Positions 17,720-28,663 of a stretch of 64,000 nt of DNA are shown one piece after another. Every line of letters begins with the position of its first letter. Positions within the stretch are counted from its first letter, which is position 1. The position numbers and the translations under genes are program-made. The stretch is from Hymenobacter edaphi (GTDB lineage Bacteria; Bacteroidota; Bacteroidia; Cytophagales; Hymenobacteraceae), in NCBI RefSeq assembly GCF_003258365.1, contig NZ_QHKM01000002.1, positions 1 through 64,000 of the forward strand. The letters run 5' to 3'. Under the pieces are notes generated by a model. It searched no databases, was not told the origin of the DNA, and saw only the letters and a list, made by a program, of their open reading frames with translations.

Positions 17720-19255
17720 CTACAAATGCAGCACGCGACGCAGCTGCAGGCCCGCCGTCAGGCTGGCCATGCGCGAGTACACCTGCACCGGCACTTGTTC
17801 CGCGCCGTTGTGGTACCAGCTCACCGTCAGCTGATCGGCCCCGCGGCGCCCCACCGGCCGGGCGGCGTAGACCAGCTGCAGGCCCAGCAGGGTGCGCCGG
17901 CTGATGCGCGCCTCGATTTCGCCTTCCGCCTGCATCAGTACCCGCCAGCGCCGGGGCAGGCGGTAGCTCAGCGAGAATTCGGAGTAGTCGTCGGTTGGGG
18001 TGGAGCTCATCAGGGTCACCCGGTCGCCAAACGACTCGGGGCCGGTGTAGTGGTGCAGCACCGCGCCGGCCTTGGCCGCGAGGTAGAGGCGGTCGGGGCG
18101 CAGGGCCCAGCGGCGGCCGCCCAGCAGCGCCCAGGCCGTATTGGCCGGAAAGCCCGACAGCTCGGTGGTGTGCTGCGGCGCCACCATGAAGCGCGACTGG
18201 TTGCGGGCGCCCCGGGTGGCCGGGGCCGCCACCGTGGGGTCGATGCTGAAAAACAGCGGCACCCAGGCCGTTTGCGGACCGGCTTCGGCCAGCCAGCCGG
18301 GCGCCCACTGGTAGCCCAGGCGGGCCGAAAACACGGGTAGGGCCACGTTGGCCGCGGTGCTTTGCTGCGCCGGGTCGCCGCGCTCCTGCCGGGCCAGCGC
18401 CACGCCCATGCGCAGGCCGGTGCTCAGGTACAGGCCGTGCGCGGGCAGCGGCTGCCACGCCTGGCGCGCTGCCCGCCGGGACTCGTAGGGCGCCAGGCCC
18501 AGCTCCTTTTTCCGCAGCTGCCAGTGGTAGCCCAGGCTGATTTCGGTGAAGCTGGCGCGGGTGTCGTAGCTGGCGCCCAGGCGCAGCGGGCCGCCCGGCG
18601 CGGCAAAATCCGCCTCGCTGGTGGTACGGTACACCGAACCCAGGCCGTACTGGTGGCCCACTTCCAGGCTGAGCACGTTGTGGCGGCGCAGCTCCCGCGT
18701 CAGGCCCAGGCGCAGGCTCAGCAGCCCATTCACCTTGTGCAGGCGGGTCAGGGATTGGGTGGTGGCGCCCCAGGCTGGGCGGTCCGACAGCGTATCGGCC
18801 GGGCCGCTGTACAGCTGACTGGGCGAGCGGGCCAGCAGCAGGCCCAGGCCGGCGGCGCCCAGCACGCGGGTGCGGCCATTGGCGCCCAGCGGCCAACTGC
18901 GGCCGCCTTCCAGGCGCAGCACGGTGGTGCGGGCCACCGGCCCCGAGCGGTAATGCCAGGTGGTATCGGCGCGGCGGGCCCGGAAGCCCACCGCGGCCGA
19001 AAGCGGCAGGCGGTTGAGCGAGGCGCGGGCCAGCCAGCCGCCGGCGAAGGTGCGCTGCACCAGCAGCGTGGGCACGAGGCGGCCGGTGCGCGGCCCCCGG
19101 TAGTCGATGCCGGGCAGCTCGGCGGCGCTCCGCTGCTGCCAGGACGTGGTGGTGTGGCCCAGGCGCAGGCCGATTTGCCAGCCGGGCGTTTGTTGGGCCC
19201 GGGCGGGCAAGGTGGCAAGGCAGAGCCCGGCGAAGAGGATGTAGCAACAACGCAT
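17720..19255 (-). CDS. Exported protein of unknown function, probably outer-membrane beta-rich
   Basis: I do not recognise a named family. The 511-residue product starts with a clear signal peptide (MRCCYILFAGLC...ARAQ). The rest is dominated by alternating short strands with aromatic girdles (for example LSLGYHWQLRKKELG and FSLSYRLPRRW) and ends LQLRRVLHL. That pattern suggests an outer-membrane beta-barrel, in the style of outer-membrane protein beta-barrel domains common in Bacteroidota. The ATG at 19255 was preferred over a start twenty codons upstream because it begins the signal peptide. It lies 44 bp upstream of the amidase gene, so a cell-envelope role is likely by context only. Confidence 0.75.
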   Translation of the reverse strand: MRCCYILFAGLCLATLPARAQQTPGWQIGLRLGHTTTSWQQRSAAELPGIDYRGPRTGRLVPTLLVQRTFAGGWLARASLNRLPLSAAVGFRARRADTTWHYRSGPVARTTVLRLEGGRSWPLGANGRTRVLGAAGLGLLLARSPSQLYSGPADTLSDRPAWGATTQSLTRLHKVNGLLSLRLGLTRELRRHNVLSLEVGHQYGLGSVYRTTSEADFAAPGGPLRLGASYDTRASFTEISLGYHWQLRKKELGLAPYESRRAARQAWQPLPAHGLYLSTGLRMGVALARQERGDPAQQSTAANVALPVFSARLGYQWAPGWLAEAGPQTAWVPLFFSIDPTVAAPATRGARNQSRFMVAPQHTTELSGFPANTAWALLGGRRWALRPDRLYLAAKAGAVLHHYTGPESFGDRVTLMSSTPTDDYSEFSLSYRLPRRWRVLMQAEGEIEARISRRTLLGLQLVYAARPVGRRGADQLTVSWYHNGAEQVPVQVYSRMASLTAGLQLRRVLHL

Positions 19256-19300
19256 AGCAGCGGAAAAACGAAGTGGGTAGCCCCGGGCCGCTGATGGCGC

Positions 19301-19342
19301 AAAAAAAGCCGGCAACGCCCGCTAAAGAGGAGCGTTGCCGGC
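19301..19342 (-). terminator. Intrinsic terminator of the lipoprotein gene
   Basis: An 11-bp perfect stem (308-318 with 332-342 of the 19 kb block) is followed on the minus strand by seven T residues. It ends transcription of the 19376-19945 gene. Confidence 0.85.
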
Positions 19343-19375
19343 AGGCAAACGTTGTATGAGGCGGGCGCCGGGCGG

Positions 19376-19945
19376 CTAGCGCGCGTTGGCAGGCTTGTCG
19401 CGCACGGCCTCGCCGAGGTCTTTCAGGTCGCGGGTGGTTTCCAGGGTTTCAAACTCGGCCTGCAGGGCCTTGATGTGAATTTCCTGGCGGGCCGGCAGGT
19501 CCAGGCGCAGGGCGCGGTAGCGGGCGTTCAGCCGGTCGAAGATGCCGGTGGCGTAGTCCCAGTCGCGCTGCGTCCACTCCCGGCGCTTGGCGCGCGTCTG
19601 GCGCAGCAGCTGGGTGTAGGCCGGGTCGAGGTTGGTCACCGTCAGCGTGCTCACGCTGGCGTAGGGCCCCAGCAGCTCCTGGGCAAACGCGGCCGAAGCC
19701 ACCGTGTCGAGGGCCTGGCCGTTGCGCACGCGCGAGGCAGAATCCCAGCGGGCGGCGCGGTGGCCGATGCGCTCAATGGCGGTGCCGGCTTTATCGGCTA
19801 GGCTATCGATTTCGCGGGCACTGTTCTTCACGGCGTCCTGCCGCTCGCGCGGGGTGGAGTCGCAGGCGGTGAGGAGCAGGCTCAGGGCGGGGGCGGCCAG
19901 CAGCGTGGTTGCCAAACGGCGGCGAAAAGCGGCGGTAGGTTTCAT
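19376..19945 (-). CDS. Lipoprotein of unknown function
   Basis: The 189-residue protein has a lipobox LLTAC with Cys at residue 28, then a mostly helical, charged region with coiled-coil potential (residues about 35-70 and 110-180). It has no recognisable catalytic motif. An aspartate at +2 after the Cys (CDS) would be a retention signal in proteobacteria but does not predict location in Bacteroidota. It follows the TonB-C gene by 48 bp and has its own strong terminator, so the two form a small operon. Confidence 0.75.
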   Translation of the reverse strand: MKPTAAFRRRLATTLLAAPALSLLLTACDSTPRERQDAVKNSAREIDSLADKAGTAIERIGHRAARWDSASRVRNGQALDTVASAAFAQELLGPYASVSTLTVTNLDPAYTQLLRQTRAKRREWTQRDWDYATGIFDRLNARYRALRLDLPARQEIHIKALQAEFETLETTRDLKDLGEAVRDKPANAR

Positions 19946-19993
19946 GGCAGCAGTTTACGCAAGCCGGCGCACACAAGATGCTCCGGCTTGCGG

Positions 19994-20572
19994 CTACTGC
20001 CGGGCAATGCGGAACGTGAAGGGCAGCTCGTACTCCACCGGCACGGCGCGCCCGCCCTTGCGGCCCGGAATCCAGTCGGGCGGGATGGTGCGGGCCACGC
20101 GCAGGGCTTCCTCGTCGCAGCCCGCCCCGATGCCGGTCAGCACCTTGTGGTTCTGGGCCACGCCCAGGGTGTCGACCACGAAGCTGACCACCACCCGGCC
20201 CTGCACGTTCTTCTGGCGGGCCTGCTCGGGATAATTCAACTGCCGCATGTAGGCCGAGAGCATGGGCTCGCCGCCCACGTACAGCGGCGGGCGGTCGAGG
20301 TAGCCCACCTGCCAGTCGGCGCCCTGCTGGTGGCGGTAGGGGTGCTCGTCGGGCTTGCGGTAATAGAGCAGCTTTTTCTGGTCGTAGTCGTAGCGCTGCA
20401 CCAGCACCTTGCGGCCGCTGGCCGTCATGGCGTAATACGACCAAGGGCCGAGTTTGCGGCCTTTTTCCACGCGGCCACTGTCGAGGTCGGTTTGGCGCAC
20501 CTTGCCTTGGGCGTGCAGCGTGAGGGGCGCGCAACAGCAGGCGCCGCAAAGGAGCAGTAGAGGTAGTCGCAT
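19994..20572 (-). CDS. Exported protein with TonB C-terminal domain
   Basis: This 192-residue protein has a signal peptide (about 1-22, ending LHAQ) and a TonB_C domain at about residues 105-190 (YPEQARQKNVQGRVVVSF..., then WIPGRKGGRAVPVEYELPFTF). It lacks both the N-terminal membrane anchor and the proline-rich spacer of a true energy transducer. The middle section (YYAMTASGRKVLVQRYDYDQKKLLYYRKP) resembles the MORN/antitoxin-like 'GWY' strands that often precede TonB_C in Bacteroidota proteins of unknown role. Its job is therefore likely a periplasmic interaction rather than classical energy coupling. It has a good promoter at 20677-20707. Confidence 0.8.
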   Translation of the reverse strand: MRLPLLLLCGACCCAPLTLHAQGKVRQTDLDSGRVEKGRKLGPWSYYAMTASGRKVLVQRYDYDQKKLLYYRKPDEHPYRHQQGADWQVGYLDRPPLYVGGEPMLSAYMRQLNYPEQARQKNVQGRVVVSFVVDTLGVAQNHKVLTGIGAGCDEEALRVARTIPPDWIPGRKGGRAVPVEYELPFTFRIARQ

Positions 20573-20653
20573 GGGGGGAATGCAGCCGGAGCGGGCGTGG
20601 GGATGCCGTTCCGGGGGGATTGGTGGACAGTCGGACGAGAGCAGTATGCGACT

Positions 20654-20671
20654 GGATTACCGGGATAATCC
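20654..20671. promoter_or_regulatory. Small palindrome at the predicted transcript start
   Basis: A 6-bp inverted repeat (GGATTA...TAATCC) sits directly downstream of the -7 element of the TonB-C gene promoter. It may be an operator or a 5' leader hairpin. Confidence 0.35.
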
Positions 20672-20676
20672 AATCA

Positions 20677-20707
20677 CAAACATAAACTTACGAAAATATC
20701 TTGCGAA
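20677..20707 (-). promoter_or_regulatory. Bacteroidota-type promoter of the TonB-C gene
   Basis: On the minus strand TATGTTTG (20677-20684) matches TAnnTTTG exactly. TTCG (20704-20707) lies 19 nt upstream as a one-mismatch -33 TTTG. Transcription would start near 20670, giving a leader of about 100 nt. Confidence 0.6.
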
Positions 20708-20746
20708 GTTCTTCGTGTTTTTCTCCGAAAATTCCAGCAGCCCTAT

Positions 20747-21241
20747 CTATTGTGCATCCGAGTCGTCGAGGCGGCGCTGCAGGTCGTGCAGCTGGGTTTG
20801 CAGGCCCGGCAGGTGGGGGCAGAGCTGGCTGAGGCGGCGCAGCGTGCGCAGCGCGCCCCGGTCGTCACCCACCATGCGCAGGATGGTAGCCCGGCCCGAC
20901 AGCGCCCCGAAGTGCCGCGGCTCCAGGCGCAGCGTGCGGGCAATGTCGAGCAGGGAGGCGCGGTACTCGCCGCGCAGGTAGTGGGCGGTGGCGCGCTTGT
21001 TCCAGCCCTCGGCGTAGGCGGGGTGCTGCGCCACAATCCAGCCAAAATCGGCAATGGCGCGGGTGTAGTCCTCCGCCGAGAGGGCGCGCATGCCGCTTTC
21101 CAGGTGCTTGTTCAGCGCCACGTCGTCGGTTTCCAGCCACAGCTGCCAGATGCCTTGCTGCAAGGCCTCGATTTCGAGCGGGGCCGTGGCCGTCTGCAGG
21201 CGCTGAAAGAGCTCATCAAGCTGTTGAGGACGGTCAGGCAT
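20747..21241 (-). CDS. Small tetratricopeptide-repeat (TPR) protein
   Basis: The 164-residue soluble protein contains at least two TPR units. One lies around residues 45-80 (ALSAEDYTRAIADFGWIVAQ, with A-x-xWNKRA) and the next around 80-115 (YLRGEYRASLLDIARTLRLEP), followed by a third degenerate unit. TPRs mediate protein contacts; no partner is evident. The ATG at 21241 fits the helical start better than one 16 codons upstream. It is preceded by the metF terminator, so it is transcribed separately. Confidence 0.7.
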   Translation of the reverse strand: MPDRPQQLDELFQRLQTATAPLEIEALQQGIWQLWLETDDVALNKHLESGMRALSAEDYTRAIADFGWIVAQHPAYAEGWNKRATAHYLRGEYRASLLDIARTLRLEPRHFGALSGRATILRMVGDDRGALRTLRRLSQLCPHLPGLQTQLHDLQRRLDDSDAQ

Positions 21242-21305
21242 GGAGGAAAGCGGTTGGCAACGCATCATTAAACGAACCGCAGCAGGCAACGGACAAGGTA
21301 CGCCA

Positions 21306-21348
21306 ATAAAAACGGCAGCCGACGACCCGAAGGCTGCCGGCTGCCGTT
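21306..21348 (-). terminator. Intrinsic terminator of metF
   Basis: A 10-bp perfect stem (21311-21320 with 21339-21348) is followed on the minus strand by TTTTTATT. It lies just past the metF stop. Confidence 0.8.
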
Positions 21349-21368
21349 GCGCCTGGTGGCTGGTGGGC

Positions 21369-22325
21369 CTAAAACAGGGCCGCCGCCACCCGCCGCACGC
21401 TCTCGGCCTTGCCCATGCTGTAGTAGTGGAGCACGGGCACGCCGTGGGCCATCAGCTCCCGGCTCTGGTTGATGCACCACTCGATGCCGATTTCGCGGGC
21501 CGCTGCGTTGTCGGGGGCCAGGTGAATGGCGTCGACCAGCTCGTCGGGCAGGTTCAGGAAAAAGGAGCGGGGCAGGGCTGTCAGCTGGGCCTTGGTGGTG
21601 ATGGGCTTCAGGCCGGGAATGATGGGCACGTTGATGCCGGCCTCGCGGCAGCGCTTTTCGAAGCTAAAGAACTGCTCGTTGTCGAAAAACATCTGCGTGA
21701 CGATGTAGTCGGCGCCGCGGTCCACCTTGTGCTTGAGGTAGCGCAGGTCGGCGGCGTGGCTGGGGGCCTCGAAGTGCTTTTCGGGGTAGCCGGCCGTGCC
21801 GATGCAGAAGTTGGTGGCCCAGGTATCGTCCTGCTCCTCGTCGAGGTAGGCGCCCTTATTCAGGTCCGAGACCTGCCCGATTAGGTCGCAGGCGTAGGCG
21901 TGGCCGTCGGGCTCGGCCACGAAGCGGCCCTCCGACTTGATCGGGTCGCCGCGCAGGGCCAGCACGTTGTCGATGCCGAGGAAGTGCAGGTCGATGAGGG
22001 CGTTTTCCGTTTCCTCCTTCGAGAAGCCGCCGCAGATCAGGTGGGGCACGGTGTCCACGTCGAAGCGGTTTTTGATGGCGGCGCAGATGCCGACGGTGCC
22101 GGGGCGGCGGCGCACGGTTTTCTTTTCCAGCAGGCCGTTGGGGTGCTGCCGGTACACGTACTCCTCGCGGTGGTAGGTCACGTCGATGAAGGGCGGCTTG
22201 AATTCCATCAGCGGCTCGATGTTGGAAAACAGCGTCTGAATGTTCTCGCCCTTCTTGGGCGGCAGCACTTCAAAGGAAAACAGCGTACGGCCGGTGGCGC
22301 GGGCCAGGTGCTCGGTAACTTTCAT
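21369..22325 (-). CDS. metF: 5,10-methylenetetrahydrofolate reductase
   Basis: This 318-residue flavoprotein makes 5-methyl-THF, the methyl donor for MetH. It shows the family's N-terminal FSFEVLPPKKGE, the strand motif NVLALRGDP (about residue 118) and QMFFDNEQFFSFEKRCREAG (about 208). Length and motifs match bacterial MetF. It lies 132 bp downstream of metH on the same strand and is interrupted only by a hairpin repeat. I see no promoter in that gap, so it may be read through from the metH riboswitch promoter and share its SAM control. A strong terminator follows it. Confidence 0.95.
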   Translation of the reverse strand: MKVTEHLARATGRTLFSFEVLPPKKGENIQTLFSNIEPLMEFKPPFIDVTYHREEYVYRQHPNGLLEKKTVRRRPGTVGICAAIKNRFDVDTVPHLICGGFSKEETENALIDLHFLGIDNVLALRGDPIKSEGRFVAEPDGHAYACDLIGQVSDLNKGAYLDEEQDDTWATNFCIGTAGYPEKHFEAPSHAADLRYLKHKVDRGADYIVTQMFFDNEQFFSFEKRCREAGINVPIIPGLKPITTKAQLTALPRSFFLNLPDELVDAIHLAPDNAAAREIGIEWCINQSRELMAHGVPVLHYYSMGKAESVRRVAAALF

Positions 22326-22399
22326 GGGTAGCGCAAGCCGTGAGGCTGCGTGTCGGGGCTCGTGAGGAGCTAGAATGATTGGAGTGTATGGGCCCGGTC

Positions 22400-22445
22400 A
22401 TTCGGCACGTCATTCCGAGCGCAGTCGAGGAATGACGTGCCGAAT
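22400..22445. repeat. CGAGCG-type inverted repeat between metH and metF
   Basis: A perfect 17-bp stem (22400-22416 with 22429-22445) encloses a 12-nt loop. It sits between the metH stop and the metF start. It has no U-run, so it is more likely a dispersed repeat or an mRNA processing/stability hairpin than a terminator. Confidence 0.8.
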
Positions 22446-22457
22446 CAATTGTTCTGG

Positions 22458-26201
<3,744 letters not shown>

Positions 26202-26203
26202 GT

Positions 26204-26270
26204 GGCTTTCGGAGTCTAGAGGTGCGCAAGGCGCTATCCAGAAAGCCCCGGCTACTTCGGAAAGTGCCGG
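26204..26270 (-). promoter_or_regulatory. Expression-platform hairpins between SAM riboswitch and metH AUG
   Basis: On the transcript one hairpin forms within 26248-26270 (CCGGC/GCCGG plus ACTT/AAGT). A 7-nt segment right next to it (26241-26247) can pair with 26204-26210, which ends 2 nt before the AUG. There is no U-run, so control may act by hiding the ribosome landing site. The pairing is read from the sequence; its use in switching is inference. Confidence 0.45.
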
Positions 26271-26274
26271 TTTC

Positions 26275-26388
26275 GCTCATCTTTTCCGAACGCGGGCACG
26301 CCGCCTCGGATGGGAGTTAGCACCTCTGCCGCAATGGCCGGTTGCTAAGACGTCACAGGGCCCAGTCCCTCGGTCTTTCTGGATAAGC
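26275..26388 (-). ncRNA. SAM-I riboswitch (S box) upstream of metH
   Basis: The minus strand shows the SAM-I aptamer in order. CUUAUCCAGA is the P1 5' strand and kink turn, then GAGGGACUGGGCCCUGUGA (P2/P3 core), AGCAACCGG, GGUGCUAACUCC (P4 core) and finally GGAAAAGAUGAG closing P1. CUUAUC pairs with GAUGAG. It lies 74 nt upstream of the metH AUG, and its 5' end coincides with the predicted transcription start. This is a textbook placement. Confidence 0.95.
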
Positions 26389-26393
26389 AGTAG

Positions 26394-26425
26394 CGAAGAT
26401 AAATCAGCGGGCACGGAATAACAAA
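26394..26425 (-). promoter_or_regulatory. metH promoter (TTTG-N20-TATCTTCG)
   Basis: TTTG at 26422-26425 is followed after exactly 20 nt by TATCTTCG (26401-26394), a one-mismatch TAnnTTTG. The predicted start near 26387 coincides with the first base of the riboswitch. Confidence 0.65.
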
Positions 26426-26487
26426 CCAGAACAATAATCTATGAAAAAAATCATATGGGCATAACCGGCTTACTACTTCAGCCCCAC

Positions 26488-26495
26488 TACATTTG
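26488..26495 (+). promoter_or_regulatory. Candidate -7 element TACATTTG
   Basis: An exact TAnnTTTG lies 68 bp before the ATG of the glycine-rich T9SS gene. I see no good TTTG 19-21 nt upstream. Confidence 0.4.
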
Positions 26496-26562
26496 TGCGA
26501 TTTTGGGCGGGCTTGCACCGTGCCGGGAAGCCGCTCTTCAGCCCCAACTAACGCTTCCGTTT

Positions 26563-28587
26563 ATGACGATACTTCGACGCGCCATCAGTTCGCTTCTGCT
26601 CACCGCGGCCGGCCTGGCGCCGCTGGCCGCCGCCCACGCGCAGGCCGGCAAAAACGGCGCCCTGGCCGTCGGCACGGCCAACGTGGTGGTGAACCAGTAT
26701 ACCCCGCTGGGCGCCAACGCCGCCGCCGGCAGCACCGCCGTCAGCGTGGCCAGCGCCGCGGGCCTGGGCGCCGGCGACCTGGTGCTCCTTATTCAGATGC
26801 GGGGCGCGCTGATCAACAACTCCAACACGGCGGCCTACGGCGACATCGTGAATCTGCGCAACGCGGGCAATTACGAGCTGGCCGTGGTGCAGGCCGTCAG
26901 CGGCACCACGCTGAGCCTGAGCCAGCCGCTGGCCCGCGCCTACACGGCCGCCGACGGCGCGCAGGTGGTGCGCATCCCGCGCTACACCACGGTTACCGTC
27001 GGCAACGGCGGCTCCATCACGGGGCAGGCCTGGGATGGCAGCAGCGGCGGGGTGGTGGCGCTGGAAGCCCAGGGCAGCATCACCGTCAACGGCAGCATCT
27101 CGGCCACCGGGCTGGGCTTCCGCGGCGGGGCTTTCGTCAACAACGGCGTGGACAACAACGCCAACTACCTCGGCTCGGGCAGTACCGGCGGGGAAAAGGG
27201 CGAAGGCGTGGCCGGCTACGGCAGCAGCTACACGGGCGGCAGCCGCGGGCGCGGGGCCGCGGCCAACGGCGGCGGCGGGGGCAACTCCGTCAACGCCGGC
27301 GGGGGCGGCGGGGCCAACGGCGGCAACCCGGCCGTGTGGACCGGCACCGGGCGCCCCAACGTGAGCACGCCCGGCTGGGCCACCGCCTGGAACCTGGAGG
27401 GCGCGGGCTTCGCCAACAGCGCCTCGACCGGCGGCGGGCGCGGCGGCTACGGCGTGTCCGACAACGACCTGGATGCCCTCAGCGTCGGGCCCGGGCAGGG
27501 CAGCTGGGGCTCGTACAGCCGGCCCAACACCGGCGGCATCGGCGGGCGGCCGCTCAGCTACGACGCCGGACGCCTCTTCCTGGGCGGCGGCGGCGGCAGC
27601 GGCGACGGCAACACGGCCGTATCGGGCGCGGGCGGCAACGGCGGCGGGCTGGTTTACCTGCTCGGGGCGGCCATCGGCGGCAGCGGCAGCGTGGTGGCCG
27701 ACGGCGCGGCCGGCGCCACCTCCAACGGCGGCAGCTCCTTTGCCGACGGGGCCGGCGGCGGGGGCGGTGGCGGGGCCATCGTGCTGGCGGCCGGCACCGT
27801 GAGCGTGGCCGCAAGCGCCAACGGGGGGGCCGGCGGCAATACCATCAACACCGTCATCAAGGCCTACGGGCCGGGCGGCGGCGGCGGCGCGGGCTACATC
27901 GGCGTAACCAGCGGAGCCGAGCTGACGGGCTTCAGCTACAGCCTCAGCGGGGGCCGCGGCGGCGTATCGACTTCGCCGGGCCTGGCCGAGTTTCCGCCCA
28001 ACGGCGCCACCGACGGGGGCGTGAACACGCTGGTGTTTCGCACCAGCGGCACGGCGGCCCCGCTGCCCGTCAGCTGGGCGCGCTTCGGGGCGGTATACGC
28101 CGGTTCGCGCGTCGTGCTGAGCTGGACTACGGCCCAGGAGAAAAACAACGCGTACTTCCAGCCCGAGCGCAGCCTCGACGGCCGCCGCTTCACGGCCTGC
28201 GGTGAGCGGGTGGCGGGGGCCGGCCACAGCAGCAGCGCCCGCCGCTACGTGGCCTACGACGCGCAGCCGCCCGGCGGCACGGTGTACTACCGCGTGCGGC
28301 AGGTCGACTTCGACGGGCAGTCGGCCACCACGGCGGCCGCGGCCGTGCGCTGCGGCGCCACCAGCCCGGCGGCTTACCCCAACCCCGTGCGCCGCGGGGA
28401 GCTGCTGCGCACCGCCCTGCCCGCCGGCACCGCCGTGCAGCTGTTCGACCTGCTGGGGCGCCCGGTGGCTGCCCCCACCGCGGCGGCTGAAAGCGGGCTG
28501 ACCATCGATACGCATCAGCTGCCGGCGGGCCAGTACTGGCTGCGCGTGGCCGGCGGCAAGGCCCTGCGCCTCGTGGTGCAGGACTAG
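26563..28587 (+). CDS. Secreted glycine-rich T9SS protein
   Basis: The 674-residue product has a signal peptide (MTILRRAISSLLLTAAG..AHAQ). Its roughly 380-residue central region is extremely rich in Gly, Asn, Ser and Ala, with repeated GGGGG(G/A)xxG patches (about residues 210-470) and the layout of a secreted adhesin or extracellular matrix protein. Residues about 500-600 look like a fibronectin/immunoglobulin-like strand domain with the common SWTTAQEKNNAYFQPERS motif. Residues about 605-674 are a type A sorting domain (AYPNPVRRGE ... LRLVVQD). Function is unknown. The ATG at 26563 fits the signal peptide, whereas the open frame extends 36 codons further upstream. It is divergent from metH. 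Confidence 0.82.
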   Translation: MTILRRAISSLLLTAAGLAPLAAAHAQAGKNGALAVGTANVVVNQYTPLGANAAAGSTAVSVASAAGLGAGDLVLLIQMRGALINNSNTAAYGDIVNLRNAGNYELAVVQAVSGTTLSLSQPLARAYTAADGAQVVRIPRYTTVTVGNGGSITGQAWDGSSGGVVALEAQGSITVNGSISATGLGFRGGAFVNNGVDNNANYLGSGSTGGEKGEGVAGYGSSYTGGSRGRGAAANGGGGGNSVNAGGGGGANGGNPAVWTGTGRPNVSTPGWATAWNLEGAGFANSASTGGGRGGYGVSDNDLDALSVGPGQGSWGSYSRPNTGGIGGRPLSYDAGRLFLGGGGGSGDGNTAVSGAGGNGGGLVYLLGAAIGGSGSVVADGAAGATSNGGSSFADGAGGGGGGGAIVLAAGTVSVAASANGGAGGNTINTVIKAYGPGGGGGAGYIGVTSGAELTGFSYSLSGGRGGVSTSPGLAEFPPNGATDGGVNTLVFRTSGTAAPLPVSWARFGAVYAGSRVVLSWTTAQEKNNAYFQPERSLDGRRFTACGERVAGAGHSSSARRYVAYDAQPPGGTVYYRVRQVDFDGQSATTAAAAVRCGATSPAAYPNPVRRGELLRTALPAGTAVQLFDLLGRPVAAPTAAAESGLTIDTHQLPAGQYWLRVAGGKALRLVVQD

Positions 28588-28603
28588 CAACGGCCTGGCC
28601 GAT

Positions 28604-28648
28604 ATCAAAAAAAGCCCTTGCCGCGACTGGCAAGGGCTTTTTTTTGAT
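28604..28648. terminator. Bidirectional intrinsic terminator
   Basis: A long stem of about 19 bp (28604-28622 with 28629-28648) with a 6-nt loop includes A- and T-runs on both sides. It separates two convergent T9SS genes. Confidence 0.9.
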
Positions 28649-28663
28649 CTGAACAGGACCGGA

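Noticed and set aside
16080-19250. A single 1056-codon minus-strand frame joining the amidase to the gene upstream
   Set aside because: The upstream half is out of frame with the better 511-residue exported protein, and the amidase has its own signal peptide starting at 17675.
27228-27820. Glycine-codon-rich stretch as a possible tandem DNA repeat or CRISPR-like array
   Set aside because: It is coding sequence for a Gly/Asn-rich protein with irregular units and no fixed spacer length.
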